Numbered from the stretch's first letter, positions 1-7,169 are shown. The stretch: DNA of 20,843 nt from Candidatus Methanosuratincola sp. (GCA_029907755.1 JARYLH010000011.1:1-20843); one strand, 5' to 3'. Numbers and translations: made by a program. The notes: generated by a model not told the origin, from the sequence alone.

Positions 1-31
1 CTGTGGGGAGTACAAATCCCACCCCCGCACT
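1..31 (+). other. possible tRNA-like 3' end, cut by window edge
   Basis: The first 31 bases resemble the end of a tRNA. A GTGGG/CCCAC stem encloses ACAAAT, and CCCCGCA follows where the 3' half of an acceptor stem would be. A run of six T (52-57) lies just downstream, as is common after archaeal tRNA genes. The loop between the stem halves is 10 bases rather than the usual 7, and TTCAAAT is replaced by GTACAAAT. A normal T-arm is therefore not formed. The 5' part lies outside the window, so the tRNA reading cannot be completed, and this may be chance. Confidence 0.22.
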
Positions 32-308
32 TTTCACCGAATGCCCACACATTTTTTCGCTTCTTTATCTTTCTATGACCAGACTCACGTATAGAACACT
101 CTCTTCCCGAATAAACTAAATAAAAAAGGGGGGAGGATGACGGTTCAACCCGAGGCTGAAAAGTACAAATTCTTGCCTAGGCACTCGTCTCTCCCGGGCA
201 ACCAGATAAGGCGCGACGAAGCCAGGTTAGTTTGGCAATGCCCAAAGCGGCAGCCGCTCAGGAAGGCACACATGCAAGCCAGTGGAAATTGCATCTGGAA
301 AGCCGCCG
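32..308. other. intergenic region without a convincing gene
   Basis: About 275 bases separate the tRNA-like end from the 3' end of the AbrB-ACT gene. There is a T-run at 52-57 and an A-rich stretch at 112-127 that could serve as a TATA element. A purine tract (about 127-136, ending GGGGGGAGG) runs directly into an ATG at 137. The open frame from that ATG would encode 69 residues of low-complexity, basic, unrecognisable sequence, and it runs into the antisense of the next gene. The purine tract also has no spacer before the ATG. A small protein or an untranslated RNA is possible, but nothing in the sequence settles it. Confidence 0.4.
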
Positions 309-764
309 CTACTCCGTCGCGAACTCCTTCACTTCGAGCGCGATGACGGCCCTGCTCTCGAGTATCTTCTTCTTGACCTCCTCAAGCGGGACCCCGGACT
401 GGGAGGCGTCCGCCACAACGATCCACTCTGCAAGATCCCCTTTCTTGATGGTCCTCGAGCTGGACATCATCAGGTCGAGGTTCGCGTCCCCGAGGACCTT
501 GGCTGCCCTCGCAAGCGCGCCGGGCCTGTCTGGGATCTTCAGGTGCAGTTCGACCAGGTGCGCATCAGACCCTGCGAAGAGCGAGATGGATGCGCGCTTC
601 TCCTCCCTCTCGAGCTTTACCGTCACATATGTGCCGCTCTGCAGGCCGAGCTCTTCCCTGACCCTGAGGGGGACCGTTATGCGCCCCTTCGAATCCACCC
701 TGACTATGTCGTGGTCGTGCACCATCTCCAACCATCCGTCAACAGTCTTCCGGTCCGATCGCAA
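309..764 (-). CDS. AbrB-like / ACT domain fusion regulator
   Basis: This 151-residue protein joins two recognisable modules. Residues about 18-55 form an AbrB/MazE-type swapped-hairpin DNA-binding domain, with the signature VDSKGRITVPLRVREELGL. Residues about 70-140 form an ACT domain (VELHLKIPDRPGALARAAKV), a fold that typically binds amino acids or other small ligands. By family logic it is a transcriptional regulator whose DNA binding responds to a metabolite, but the ligand and targets are unknown. It is transcribed away from alba. The palindromic TATA-like element at 789-800 is centred about 30 bases before the ATG at 764, which suits a leaderless or very short-leader transcript. An internal ATG at 722 is an alternative start just before the AbrB domain. 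Confidence 0.8.
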   Translation of the reverse strand: MRSDRKTVDGWLEMVHDHDIVRVDSKGRITVPLRVREELGLQSGTYVTVKLEREEKRASISLFAGSDAHLVELHLKIPDRPGALARAAKVLGDANLDLMMSSSRTIKKGDLAEWIVVADASQSGVPLEEVKKKILESRAVIALEVKEFATE

Positions 765-788
765 CCGTCCTACAAATCTCTGTATTGG

Positions 789-819
789 TTAAATATTTAA
801 GGGGACATTTCGATATATA
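789..819. promoter_or_regulatory. divergent promoter region for AbrB-ACT gene and alba
   Basis: Positions 789-800 are a perfect palindrome, TTAAATATTTAA, so the element can act as a TATA box on either strand. It is centred about 30 bases from the start of the minus-strand regulator. A second box, GATATATAC (812-820), is placed so that transcription would begin near 842, just before the alba ATG at 851. Neither gene has a good Shine-Dalgarno site, which fits short-leader or leaderless mRNAs. The assignment rests on sequence and spacing only. Confidence 0.55.
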
Positions 820-850
820 CTCTGCTACAATCGATTCGGATGTGAACAAC

Positions 851-1162
851 ATGGCAGAAACACCTACAACACCAAGTGAAGTAAAGAAGCCTGAAATGCC
901 AAGGGATGTAATTCTGGTCGGCAAGAAACCAGTGATGAGCTATGCTATGGCGGCTCTCATGCAGCTCAATGAGAGCGGGAGCATAACCATAAAGGCCAGG
1001 GGCAACGCGATCTCCTCTGCAGTAGACGTGGCCGAGGTAGTCTCGAAGCGGTTCATGACCGGCAGCACGGTGCAGAAAGAGGTCACCATTGGCACAGAAG
1101 TCCTAGGCGACCCGCCAAGGAACGTCTCGACAATCGAGATCAAGCTGACCATCAAGAAGTAA
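851..1162 (+). CDS. albA: DNA/RNA-binding chromatin protein Alba
   Basis: This 103-residue protein is a clear member of the Alba family, small basic dimeric proteins that coat DNA and RNA in archaea. The core begins with VILVGKKPVMSY, where the paired lysines (residues 25-26) match the nucleic-acid-contacting and acetylatable lysines of studied Alba proteins. It continues through SITIKARGNAISSAVDVAEV and ends in a beta-hairpin (residues about 75-103). Length is near normal, with about 15 extra residues at the N-terminus rich in Pro, Thr and charged residues. An upstream TTG at 785 is in frame, but it overlaps the TATA element, so ATG 851 is chosen. The gene is monocistronic and divergent from the AbrB-ACT regulator. 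Confidence 0.93.
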   Translation: MAETPTTPSEVKKPEMPRDVILVGKKPVMSYAMAALMQLNESGSITIKARGNAISSAVDVAEVVSKRFMTGSTVQKEVTIGTEVLGDPPRNVSTIEIKLTIKK

Positions 1163-1267
1163 GCCCTTTACACATGGCTCGGCATGGTCTGAGGCTCAAA
1201 CAACCTATTTATCACCTATTTTTGTTGGATTTCGTATAGTTATGCTTTGGAATAGGAGTAGATGGCA

Positions 1268-1864
1268 ATGGCAAGGATAATAAAAGTCGGAGTGTTGGCA
1301 TTCCCGGATCTGGAGGAGCTCGACCTAGCAGGGGCGTGGGAAGTGCTCGGCGCAACAAGGAGGCTCTTCAGGGAAGGCGTCTTCAAGGACATATACTTCG
1401 AACTCGAGACGGTTGGGAAGGAGACCGGTCCTGTGAAGTGCTATCACGACCTGAAGATAATCGTCGAAAGGACGCTTGATGCGCTTCCGGAGTACGATGT
1501 CCTGTTCGTGCCAGGAGGCCCCGGTAGGCTCAAGGCGCAGAAAGACACTGCGATACTGGAGGCTGTAAGGAAGTTCTACGAGAGCGGGAAGCTCGTAGCC
1601 TCGGTCTGCACCGGGGCTTTCATACTCGCCGAGTCGGGGATACTCAAAGGGAAGAACGCTACCTCCTTCCACACCGTGGTCGACCAGCTTTCTGGCTACG
1701 GGGCATGCCCCCTCAAGGAAAGGGTTGTCGTGGATGGGAACGTGATCACGGGCGCAGGGATCTCTTCCTCAATGGATGTGGGCGTGAAGCTCGTCGAGAT
1801 CCTGATGGGCAAGGATGCGGCAAAAACGGTAACGGAATGGGTAGAGTACTGCCCGCCCTCCTGA
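1268..1864 (+). CDS. DJ-1/PfpI family protein (class I glutamine amidotransferase-like)
   Basis: This 198-residue protein has the DJ-1/PfpI fold. A nucleophile elbow reads SVCTGAF, with the Cys at about residue 114. The downstream segment LAESGILKGKNATSFH and a late GAGISSSMD are typical of the branch that includes isonitrile hydratase and the sensor domains of AraC-type regulators. There is no DNA-binding domain here. Members act as hydratases, glyoxalase-like or deglycase-like enzymes, or stress proteins, and the substrate cannot be read from the sequence. The AGGAG at 1254-1258 is 9 bases from ATG 1268 but only 3 from ATG 1262, so 1268 is preferred. The gene stands alone, with T-runs after it. 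Confidence 0.85.
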   Translation: MARIIKVGVLAFPDLEELDLAGAWEVLGATRRLFREGVFKDIYFELETVGKETGPVKCYHDLKIIVERTLDALPEYDVLFVPGGPGRLKAQKDTAILEAVRKFYESGKLVASVCTGAFILAESGILKGKNATSFHTVVDQLSGYGACPLKERVVVDGNVITGAGISSSMDVGVKLVEILMGKDAAKTVTEWVEYCPPS

Positions 1865-1904
1865 TGCGGCAAGCGGACAGCAGAGGCGGATGCGCTGGAT
1901 CCCG

Positions 1905-1918
1905 CTTTTCCCATTTTT
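1905..1918 (+). terminator. T-rich termination signal
   Basis: Two T-runs (four and five T, interrupted by CCCA) lie about 45 bases after the DJ-1 family gene. Archaeal RNA polymerase terminates on such T-tracts without needing a strong hairpin. Confidence 0.4.
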
Positions 1919-1994
1919 CATGTTAAATTCTGCCTTATTTGGTATGCGCAACGCTTATTATGGGAGGATGAGTCCCTGATTGGGATGATTACTC

Positions 1995-2561
1995 ATGGAG
2001 CTGTTGGCGATCCTCCTCATTGCCGTTGGGCTCTCCATGGACTCGCTCGCGGTCGCGGTCGCAAGCGGCATGGCGCTGAAGGACATCGGGGTGGCGGGAT
2101 CTGCCAAGATAGGGGCTTTCTTCGGGCTGTTCCAGGCAGGGATGCCGGTCATTGGCTGGTTTGGGGGATCGGCGTTCATGTGGCTTATTTCTGGATTCGA
2201 CCACTGGGTGGCGTTCCTGCTCCTAGCGTTCATCGGGGGGAAGATGGTCTACGAGGCGTTCTTTGACTCGGACGAGGTCTCGGGGAAGAACCCCCTCGTG
2301 CTTAGCCACCTCCTCATCATCTCTATTGCGACCAGCATAGATGCGCTCGCAGTCGGTCTGGGATTCTCCGCGCTGGGTGTCCCCATCATTATGCCCGCAG
2401 CCGTGATAGGACTTGTGTGCTTCGCGATTTCGTTCACCGGTGCCTACTTCGGCAACCGCGCCGGCAAATACCTTGGGGACAGGGTCAGGGCCATAGGCGG
2501 GATCATCCTGATATCCATAGGGCTGAGGATACTCCTCGAGCACCTTGGGGTCATAGGCTGA
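1995..2561 (+). CDS. mntP: MntP-type manganese efflux pump
   Basis: This 188-residue, very hydrophobic protein shows the internal duplication of the MntP (DUF204/YebN) family. VGLSMDSLAVA (around Asp16) is mirrored by SIATSIDALAVG (around Asp117), and each Asp lies in a membrane helix expected to line the Mn2+ pathway. About six transmembrane segments are visible, and the length matches the family's roughly 185-190 residues. The protein sits in the cytoplasmic membrane and exports excess Mn2+. I looked for a manganese-sensing riboswitch upstream and saw none; the 130-base leader region is short and T-rich. A HAD phosphatase gene follows after 16 bases, probably in one transcript. Confidence 0.9.
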   Translation: MELLAILLIAVGLSMDSLAVAVASGMALKDIGVAGSAKIGAFFGLFQAGMPVIGWFGGSAFMWLISGFDHWVAFLLLAFIGGKMVYEAFFDSDEVSGKNPLVLSHLLIISIATSIDALAVGLGFSALGVPIIMPAAVIGLVCFAISFTGAYFGNRAGKYLGDRVRAIGGIILISIGLRILLEHLGVIG

Positions 2562-2577
2562 ACTGGCGGTGATCAAG

Positions 2578-3228
2578 ATGCGCATATCAAGGATCTCGAC
2601 GATATCCTTCGACATGGACGGGACGCTGGTCACCCCCTCGTTCGCAAACCTGATCTGGCTCGAGGTCCTCCCACAGATGGTCTCCGAGTCATGGGGGATA
2701 GGCATAGACGAGGCGAAGGCGCAGCTCTTCGCAGACTACAAGTCGATCGGACCCAACCGCATGGAGTGGTACGACCTCTCTTACTGGACGAAGCGCTACC
2801 GGCTTGAGATAAACCCGAGGAGGCTCCTGCTCGAGTACAAGGAGGCGGTCACCATTTATCCAGAGGTGATCGAGGTGCTCGAGGACCTGAAGGGGCGGTT
2901 CGACCTCGTTGTGACGTCAAACTCACACCGCCTATTCCTGGACGTGACTTCCGAGCCGCTAGACAAGTACTTCAAGCGGAAGTTCTCGACAATATCTGAC
3001 TTCGGCATGATGAAGGACACCGCATCCTACCGCATGGTCTGCGAGGAACTCGGAATAAAGCCGAGCGAGATGGTTCACGTAGGGGACAGCCTCGAGCTCG
3101 ACTACACGCGTGCCAGGAGGGCTGGCGTCAGGGCATTTTACTTGGACAGGGACCGCAAGAGGCTCGGGAGGAGGTTCATCCCGGACCTGAGGGAGCTGAG
3201 GAACCGCTTGCAGGAAGGCAGGGTCTGA
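2578..3228 (+). CDS. HAD-superfamily hydrolase (putative phosphatase)
   Basis: All four HAD motifs are present in this 216-residue protein. Motif I is FDMDGTL (nucleophile Asp12, acid/base Asp14). Motif II is VVTSNSH (Thr113). Motif III is a Lys near residue 146 (GMMKD). Motif IV is HVGDSLELD (Asp170). A helical cap lies between motifs I and II, as in subclass I phosphatases such as phosphoglycolate phosphatase. The substrate is unknown. GGTGATC at 2568-2574 is a good ribosome-binding site for ATG 2578, so the in-frame GTG at 2569 that lies inside it is probably not the start. It follows mntP by 16 bases and is likely co-transcribed, but a functional link to manganese is only inferred from position. 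Confidence 0.85.
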   Translation: MRISRISTISFDMDGTLVTPSFANLIWLEVLPQMVSESWGIGIDEAKAQLFADYKSIGPNRMEWYDLSYWTKRYRLEINPRRLLLEYKEAVTIYPEVIEVLEDLKGRFDLVVTSNSHRLFLDVTSEPLDKYFKRKFSTISDFGMMKDTASYRMVCEELGIKPSEMVHVGDSLELDYTRARRAGVRAFYLDRDRKRLGRRFIPDLRELRNRLQEGRV

Positions 3229-3473
3229 TCCATTCGATTAGCCTTTTCAAGATCGGGTCTAATGCGGCTTTTTGAAGGCTCGGCCGCGAGAGGCTCGATT
3301 TTTTTCTGACCGATGCAAAGGGGAATGTAGTAAACGGAATAGAGCGAAAATAAGCCCGTTATCAAATACAAGAGTGCCCTCATCCACCAGATCCCAATCC
3401 TGAGTGCAAGGAAAAGACCGAAAGGAAGGCATTAAAACTACATTTGAGGGGATTGAAAAATTTTTGGCAGGGC
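3229..3473. other. intergenic region between convergent genes
   Basis: These 245 bases separate the HAD gene (plus) from the hypothetical gene (minus). They contain the terminator-like hairpin and T-run. On the minus strand, about 3431-3300 is an open stretch encoding a hydrophobic segment, treated separately as a finding. No RNA gene is evident. Confidence 0.4.
3279..3305 (+). terminator. hairpin plus T7 terminator after the HAD gene
   Basis: CTCGGCCGCGAG (3279-3290) can fold into a short GC-rich hairpin and is followed at 3299-3305 by seven T. It lies 50-75 bases after the HAD gene stop. Confidence 0.45.
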
Positions 3474-3824
3474 TCAGGGGCTCTGGCCCTCTTCGAAGAG
3501 CTCAACCAGGATCCTGGCCTTTACCTCGTTGCTCGTGAAGTGGGGCATCTTCTCCCCAAGATCGAGCGCGAAAACGACCGGGTTGCCCATCGAGTCCGTG
3601 AACCGCACCTCGGCTATGAACTTCTTTTTGGGGCCGGTCTCAACTACCTTTGTCATCGCCTCGTATATCCTGCTCAGCGCCATCTGCAGTGCAATGGGGC
3701 TCGTCATGTCCTGGGGCGTGATCGCGACCTGCGTGAAGCCTGCCAGCACCTCGCCAACCTTGGCAGAACCGTTGAATATGCCTATGCTCTTCTCTTTCTC
3801 CTGCTCTCCGCCTTCCCTCTCCAC
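3474..3824 (-). CDS. hypothetical protein, no recognised family
   Basis: This 116-residue soluble protein is not one I recognise. It starts with a charged segment rich in Glu, Lys and Gly (residues 1-15). A helix-prone stretch around TSPIALQMALSRIYEAMTKV follows. A probable beta-hairpin comes next (KKKFIAEVRFTD, then NPVVFALDLGEKMP), and a C-terminal helix ends the protein. There are no cysteines and no membrane segment. The GTG at 3824 is preceded by GGTGAG with a spacing of 7 bases, which supports this start. It lies 85 bases after the end of another uncharacterised gene on the same strand, and an AT-rich stretch (about 3861-3871) may give it its own promoter. Confidence 0.7.
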   Translation of the reverse strand: MEREGGEQEKEKSIGIFNGSAKVGEVLAGFTQVAITPQDMTSPIALQMALSRIYEAMTKVVETGPKKKFIAEVRFTDSMGNPVVFALDLGEKMPHFTSNEVKARILVELFEEGQSP

Positions 3825-3909
3825 TTCGACTCACCACAGAAAGAAAAACAGAAGCATACTATTATCTTTTAGCCGATAAACCCTTCCTGGAGCGTTCTGA
3901 ATCCATACT

Positions 3910-4389
3910 TCAGGCTTTCTTGTTCGAGGCGCGGAGCTGCGACGCATTGACGACCCCTATCCTTGAGAGCTCCGCGTAGCCGAGCCTTATCACTTCCTTG
4001 AGCGCCTCATTAACGTTCTTAACCCCTGCCCTCGCCATGTCGTCGAATAGGCGGAGGAGACCGACGCTCCAGTACTCCGAAAGGTACGCCCTGACCCGCT
4101 CGACGTCCCTTGGATCTGCCTTCCTGAGACCGATCTTCTTCGGTCTCGGCGGCTCGAACCCGCCCCCGTCCTCGCAGAAACCCTCTGGGGCGACGGCTGC
4201 ACCCTGTTCCACGAGCTCGCACAGCACCATCCTGAGCGTGTACTTCCCTATCCCCTCGCTTTCTGCCCAGCGCTCGAGCTCCTCGTAATCAACAACGGTC
4301 CCGATCTCGTCCAGCCTCTCGATTATCTGCCCCGCGATCTCGGAAAACGGATCAGTGCAATCCCTACTGCCGTTGGATCCCAAGCGCAT
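3910..4389 (-). CDS. hypothetical protein with possible winged-helix N-terminal part
   Basis: This 159-residue protein has no family I can name. Residues about 15-75 (DPFSEIAGQIIERLDEIG, then YTLRMVLCELVEQGAAVAP) have the helix-helix-helix-wing rhythm of a small winged-helix domain. A Gly/Pro-rich, charged linker follows at 75-92 (DGGGFEPPRPKK). The C-terminal part, 93-155, is helical and includes LSEYWSVGLLRLFDDMARAG and VNEALKEVIRLGYAELSRIG. DNA binding is an inference from pattern only. A purine tract (GGGAAGGG) directly precedes ATG 4389, and an AT-rich box (about 4432-4441, read on the minus strand) could be its promoter. It is divergent from the ACOT-like thioesterase gene. Confidence 0.7.
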   Translation of the reverse strand: MRLGSNGSRDCTDPFSEIAGQIIERLDEIGTVVDYEELERWAESEGIGKYTLRMVLCELVEQGAAVAPEGFCEDGGGFEPPRPKKIGLRKADPRDVERVRAYLSEYWSVGLLRLFDDMARAGVKNVNEALKEVIRLGYAELSRIGVVNASQLRASNKKA

Positions 4390-4578
4390 CCCTTCCCAAG
4401 AGACTATAAGACAGAGTGGATCTGTAGCTCTCCTTTTTTAACCCTTGTCTTCAGCCTTTTCACGTCAATATAGGCCTGCGCCCCTTTCACGCCATTTAGC
4501 TTCCCCCTGCCTGTTCGGACAAGATCGCAGAATTTCTAGCCACAGCAAGTTCCCAGAAAACCTGCCACCCAAGAAGGG

Positions 4579-4586
4579 TTATAAAT
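4579..4586 (+). promoter_or_regulatory. TATA box of the ACOT-like thioesterase gene
   Basis: TTATAAAT is a near-ideal archaeal TATA box. It predicts transcription from about 4608-4612 and a leader of about 25 bases that includes GGAG (4622-4625) before the ATG at 4636. The rest of the 4390-4635 divergent region shows nothing else recognisable. Confidence 0.6.
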
Positions 4587-4635
4587 TCGGATGGACAGAT
4601 GGTAAGCAGACTAACTAGAATGGAGAGCGTCTTTT

Positions 4636-5103
4636 ATGGTTGAGGCTAAGAAGGTGAGCGAATCTGCCCTAATTTCCACGAGGTGGATGTTCCCATCGGA
4701 CGCGAACCCCGCCGGGAATGTCTTCGGCGGCTCGATCGTGAGGTACGTGGACGAAGTTGCTGCCGCGGTGGCGATGAGGCACGCCAGGAAGAACGTCGTC
4801 ATAGCCTCGATGGACAGGATGGACTTCCATACGCCGGTGAAGATAGGCGACCTGATAATCCTGAAGGCATCGGTCAACTATGTAGGGAGGACGTCCATGG
4901 AGATCGGCGTCAGGGTGGAGGCTGAGAACCCTATGACGGGCGAGGTGAGGCACGCGGCCTCGGCGTATGCCACGATGGTGGCTCTCGACGAGTCGGGCAA
5001 GCCGACAGAGGTCCCCAGGCTGATACCCGAGACCGAGGATGAGAAGAGGCGGTACAGGGAGGGAGAGGCAAGGAGGCAGGCAAGGCTCAAAGCAAAGCAG
5101 TAG
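4636..5103 (+). CDS. acyl-CoA thioesterase, hotdog fold (ACOT/YciA type)
   Basis: This 155-residue protein has the single hotdog domain of YciA/ACOT acyl-CoA hydrolases, which cleave acyl-CoA to a free acid and CoA in the cytosol. The signature is FPSDANPAGNVFGGSIVRYVD at residues 19-39, with the conserved Asn (24), the Gly-Gly pair (31-32) and the catalytic-type Asp (39) on the hot-dog helix. The later VNYVGRTSMEIGVRVEAENP is the usual central strand region. The C-terminal tail (about 130-155) is highly charged, with many Arg, Lys and Glu residues. Chain-length preference cannot be read. It faces a second, PaaI-type thioesterase gene on the opposite strand 78 bases away. Confidence 0.9.
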   Translation: MVEAKKVSESALISTRWMFPSDANPAGNVFGGSIVRYVDEVAAAVAMRHARKNVVIASMDRMDFHTPVKIGDLIILKASVNYVGRTSMEIGVRVEAENPMTGEVRHAASAYATMVALDESGKPTEVPRLIPETEDEKRRYREGEARRQARLKAKQ

Positions 5104-5181
5104 CATGATCGAGCCCACTAACCACTTTTTTGGACACGATGCCAGCCAAATAACTTTCCAGCCAAGTGCTAAGTAAGTCAA

Positions 5182-5589
5182 TCAGGCCCTCGTCCTGTAA
5201 GCCAGCCCGTCTGCGAGCGCAACGACCTTCCCCTCTGCGTTCGTTATCCTTACCCTGCACAGTGCAGTGGTGGATCCCGAACTCTCCTCTTTGGCCTCGG
5301 CGATAAGCCTGTCCCCCTGCTTGACCGGCCGCCTGTAGTTTATGTTCATCGAAAGCGCAACCGACTTCACGCCTCCGGAGTTGCAGCAGACCGCGAAGGC
5401 AATGTCAGCGAGGGCGAAGATCGCCGAGCCGTGGCACGACCCGTACGCGTTGAGCATCCTCTCTTCGACAACCATCTCCAGGCGGCACCTCCCCGGTCCC
5501 CATTCCAGCATCCTTACCCCAAATAGCGACGCGATCCGGTCCTTCGAGAGGAGCTCCTGCATATCAGTGTAAGGCTCTTCCCTGAACAT
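5182..5589 (-). CDS. PaaI-type hotdog thioesterase
   Basis: This 135-residue protein matches the PaaI branch of hotdog thioesterases (hydroxyphenylacetyl-CoA or other aryl/acyl-CoA hydrolases). After an N-terminal helix (DRIASLFGVRML) comes the active-site segment LNAYGSCHGSAIFALADIAF, with Asn47, His53-Gly54 and Asp62. Most family members have HGG where this has HGS. The ATG at 5589 is preceded by GGTG five bases upstream and gives the family's normal length. A longer in-frame extension to 5652 would add 21 unlikely residues that overlap a promoter-like AT stretch. The substrate is unknown. The gene is convergent with the ACOT-like thioesterase. Confidence 0.87.
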   Translation of the reverse strand: MFREEPYTDMQELLSKDRIASLFGVRMLEWGPGRCRLEMVVEERMLNAYGSCHGSAIFALADIAFAVCCNSGGVKSVALSMNINYRRPVKQGDRLIAEAKEESSGSTTALCRVRITNAEGKVVALADGLAYRTRA

Positions 5590-5717
5590 CCCAACACCCG
5601 CAGAAGAAGTATTATGCGCAGGTTGTTTAACTCTATCGGAGGTGAGCCACAATCCTTTAGTCTATTGCGGCTCAGTGTTTCTCCTCTCTTCGCTTCGCTC
5701 TCTCAACAGCCACGGGA

Positions 5718-7169
5718 TCAGACGTATGCCTTTTCTTTCTTTGCCCGCAGGGCGTCCACGAGCTCCTTGCTGAACAATGCAAGCACCGGGAAGAGCTCGA
5801 GCCTGCCGAACCACATCGACGCAATCAGGAGCGCCTTGCCCGCAAGCGGCACCTTTGTGACCGGGTAGAATGCAGGGCCCACATTGCCTTGCGCCGAGGC
5901 GACAAGCGAGATGGCGCCAAGGGCGTCTGGCACCATGGCAGACATGACGACGAACTGAACGAGTATCGCGAATACGTACAGGAAGACAAACGCACCCACC
6001 CTGACCGCGTAGCCTTCCTCGAGCGCTTTGCCCCCGATCTTGATGGGCTTGACGGCTATCGGCGGGAGCGAGATCTTGCTGATCTCCATCTTCGCGGCGC
6101 GGTACATGACTATGAAGCGCCACACCTTCATCCCCCCTGCTGTCGAACCCGAACAACCCCCGATCATCATGAGCAGGAGGAGGATCGACTTCGCCGCGAG
6201 AGGCCAGGTGTTAAGATCCACGCTGGAAAACCCCGTCGTCGTCATTATCGCAATCGTGTTGAAGAAGCCCTCGAGCAGCGCGTAGCCCGGGTCGAAGCCG
6301 GCAATCAGCAGGAAAGCAGCCACGAGGACGCCACAAATCAGCAAGATCCCTATGAGGAACTTCGTCTCAACATCCCTGAGTATGTGCTTATAGTCAAACC
6401 TCAGGATGTTGTAGAAGAGCGAGAAGCTTATCGCACCTATTGTCATGAAGACGCAGAGGACGACTTGGATCTCGGCCCTCCCGAATTGTAGGATGCTGCC
6501 TTTGGTTAGGAACCCGCCTGTTGAGAGGGCTGCCATCGAAGTGTTGACCGCATCGAATGGCGGCATCCCCAGCAGCAGAAGGACTATCGCGCAGATCGCC
6601 GTAAAGACCGTGTATATCAGCCAGATCCTCTTGATGGTGGCGATCGTGCTCATCGTGAACTTCTCCTCCCTCCCCTCTAGGTGGTAGAGCCTCCAGCTCC
6701 CTATCCCCCCTCCCACGAGGATGAGCGTGAAGAGGAGGATTATCCCGACGCCCCCTATCCACTGCGTCAGGCTCCGCCAGAAGAGAATCGAATGTGGGGT
6801 CGCCTCAAAGTCGGTTATCAGGGTCATCCCCGTCGTAGTGAAGCCCGACATCGACTCGAAGAGCGCATCCAGGGGGTTGAAGCCCATGACTGCGACGAAA
6901 GGGATCGCCCCGATGGCCGAGACGAGCATCCAGCCTGCCGAGGCTATCACTATCGAGGAGACCCTCGAGTAGCTCTCCCTTGCCCTGATCTTCCTCCTCA
7001 CCAGAAAGGATAATGTAGCTACCAAAATCCCAGTCGCCAGAAACGGGACTGCGCTCTCGAACTCGGCATAAACCAGCGCTGGGATGACGGGCAGGAGCAG
7101 AATCACGCCGTAGATCACGAGGAGACCCAGAAGCCCGCTGAGTATCTCTTCCTTCACTTCTTCGATCAT
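5718..7169 (-). CDS. trkH: TrkH/KtrB-family potassium transporter, membrane subunit
   Basis: This 483-residue protein has about ten or more membrane helices and the four pore-loop repeats of the Trk/Ktr/HKT superfamily. The selectivity-filter segments are TTTGM (111-115), STGGF (216-220), TTTGF (310-314) and QGNVG (427-431), each with the essential Gly. The loop GGCSGSTAGGMK (338-349) is the usual TrkH signature near the intramembrane gate. It carries K+ into the cell, gated by a cytosolic TrkA ring. The length is normal. Upstream, GGTG lies seven bases before ATG 7169. The trkA partner is divergently transcribed from the shared 89-base AT-rich region, not in the same operon. Confidence 0.95.
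   Translation of the reverse strand: MIEEVKEEILSGLLGLLVIYGVILLLPVIPALVYAEFESAVPFLATGILVATLSFLVRRKIRARESYSRVSSIVIASAGWMLVSAIGAIPFVAVMGFNPLDALFESMSGFTTTGMTLITDFEATPHSILFWRSLTQWIGGVGIILLFTLILVGGGIGSWRLYHLEGREEKFTMSTIATIKRIWLIYTVFTAICAIVLLLLGMPPFDAVNTSMAALSTGGFLTKGSILQFGRAEIQVVLCVFMTIGAISFSLFYNILRFDYKHILRDVETKFLIGILLICGVLVAAFLLIAGFDPGYALLEGFFNTIAIMTTTGFSSVDLNTWPLAAKSILLLLMMIGGCSGSTAGGMKVWRFIVMYRAAKMEISKISLPPIAVKPIKIGGKALEEGYAVRVGAFVFLYVFAILVQFVVMSAMVPDALGAISLVASAQGNVGPAFYPVTKVPLAGKALLIASMWFGRLELFPVLALFSKELVDALRAKKEKAYV

Noticed and set aside
1..12. CTGTGGG read as an anticodon loop of tRNA-His
   Set aside because: Only about 23 bases remain before the putative 3' end, too few for the rest of an anticodon arm, variable region, T-arm and acceptor strand.
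232..792. Plus-strand open frame of 186 codons opposite the AbrB-ACT gene
   Set aside because: The opposite strand has two recognisable domains in order. This frame is Ser/Thr/Arg-rich shadow sequence and runs into the divergent promoter.
1865..1994. Manganese riboswitch (yybP-ykoY type) upstream of mntP
   Set aside because: The leader is short and T-rich, and I could not find the conserved paired core. Archaeal mntP genes are also not typical carriers of this element.
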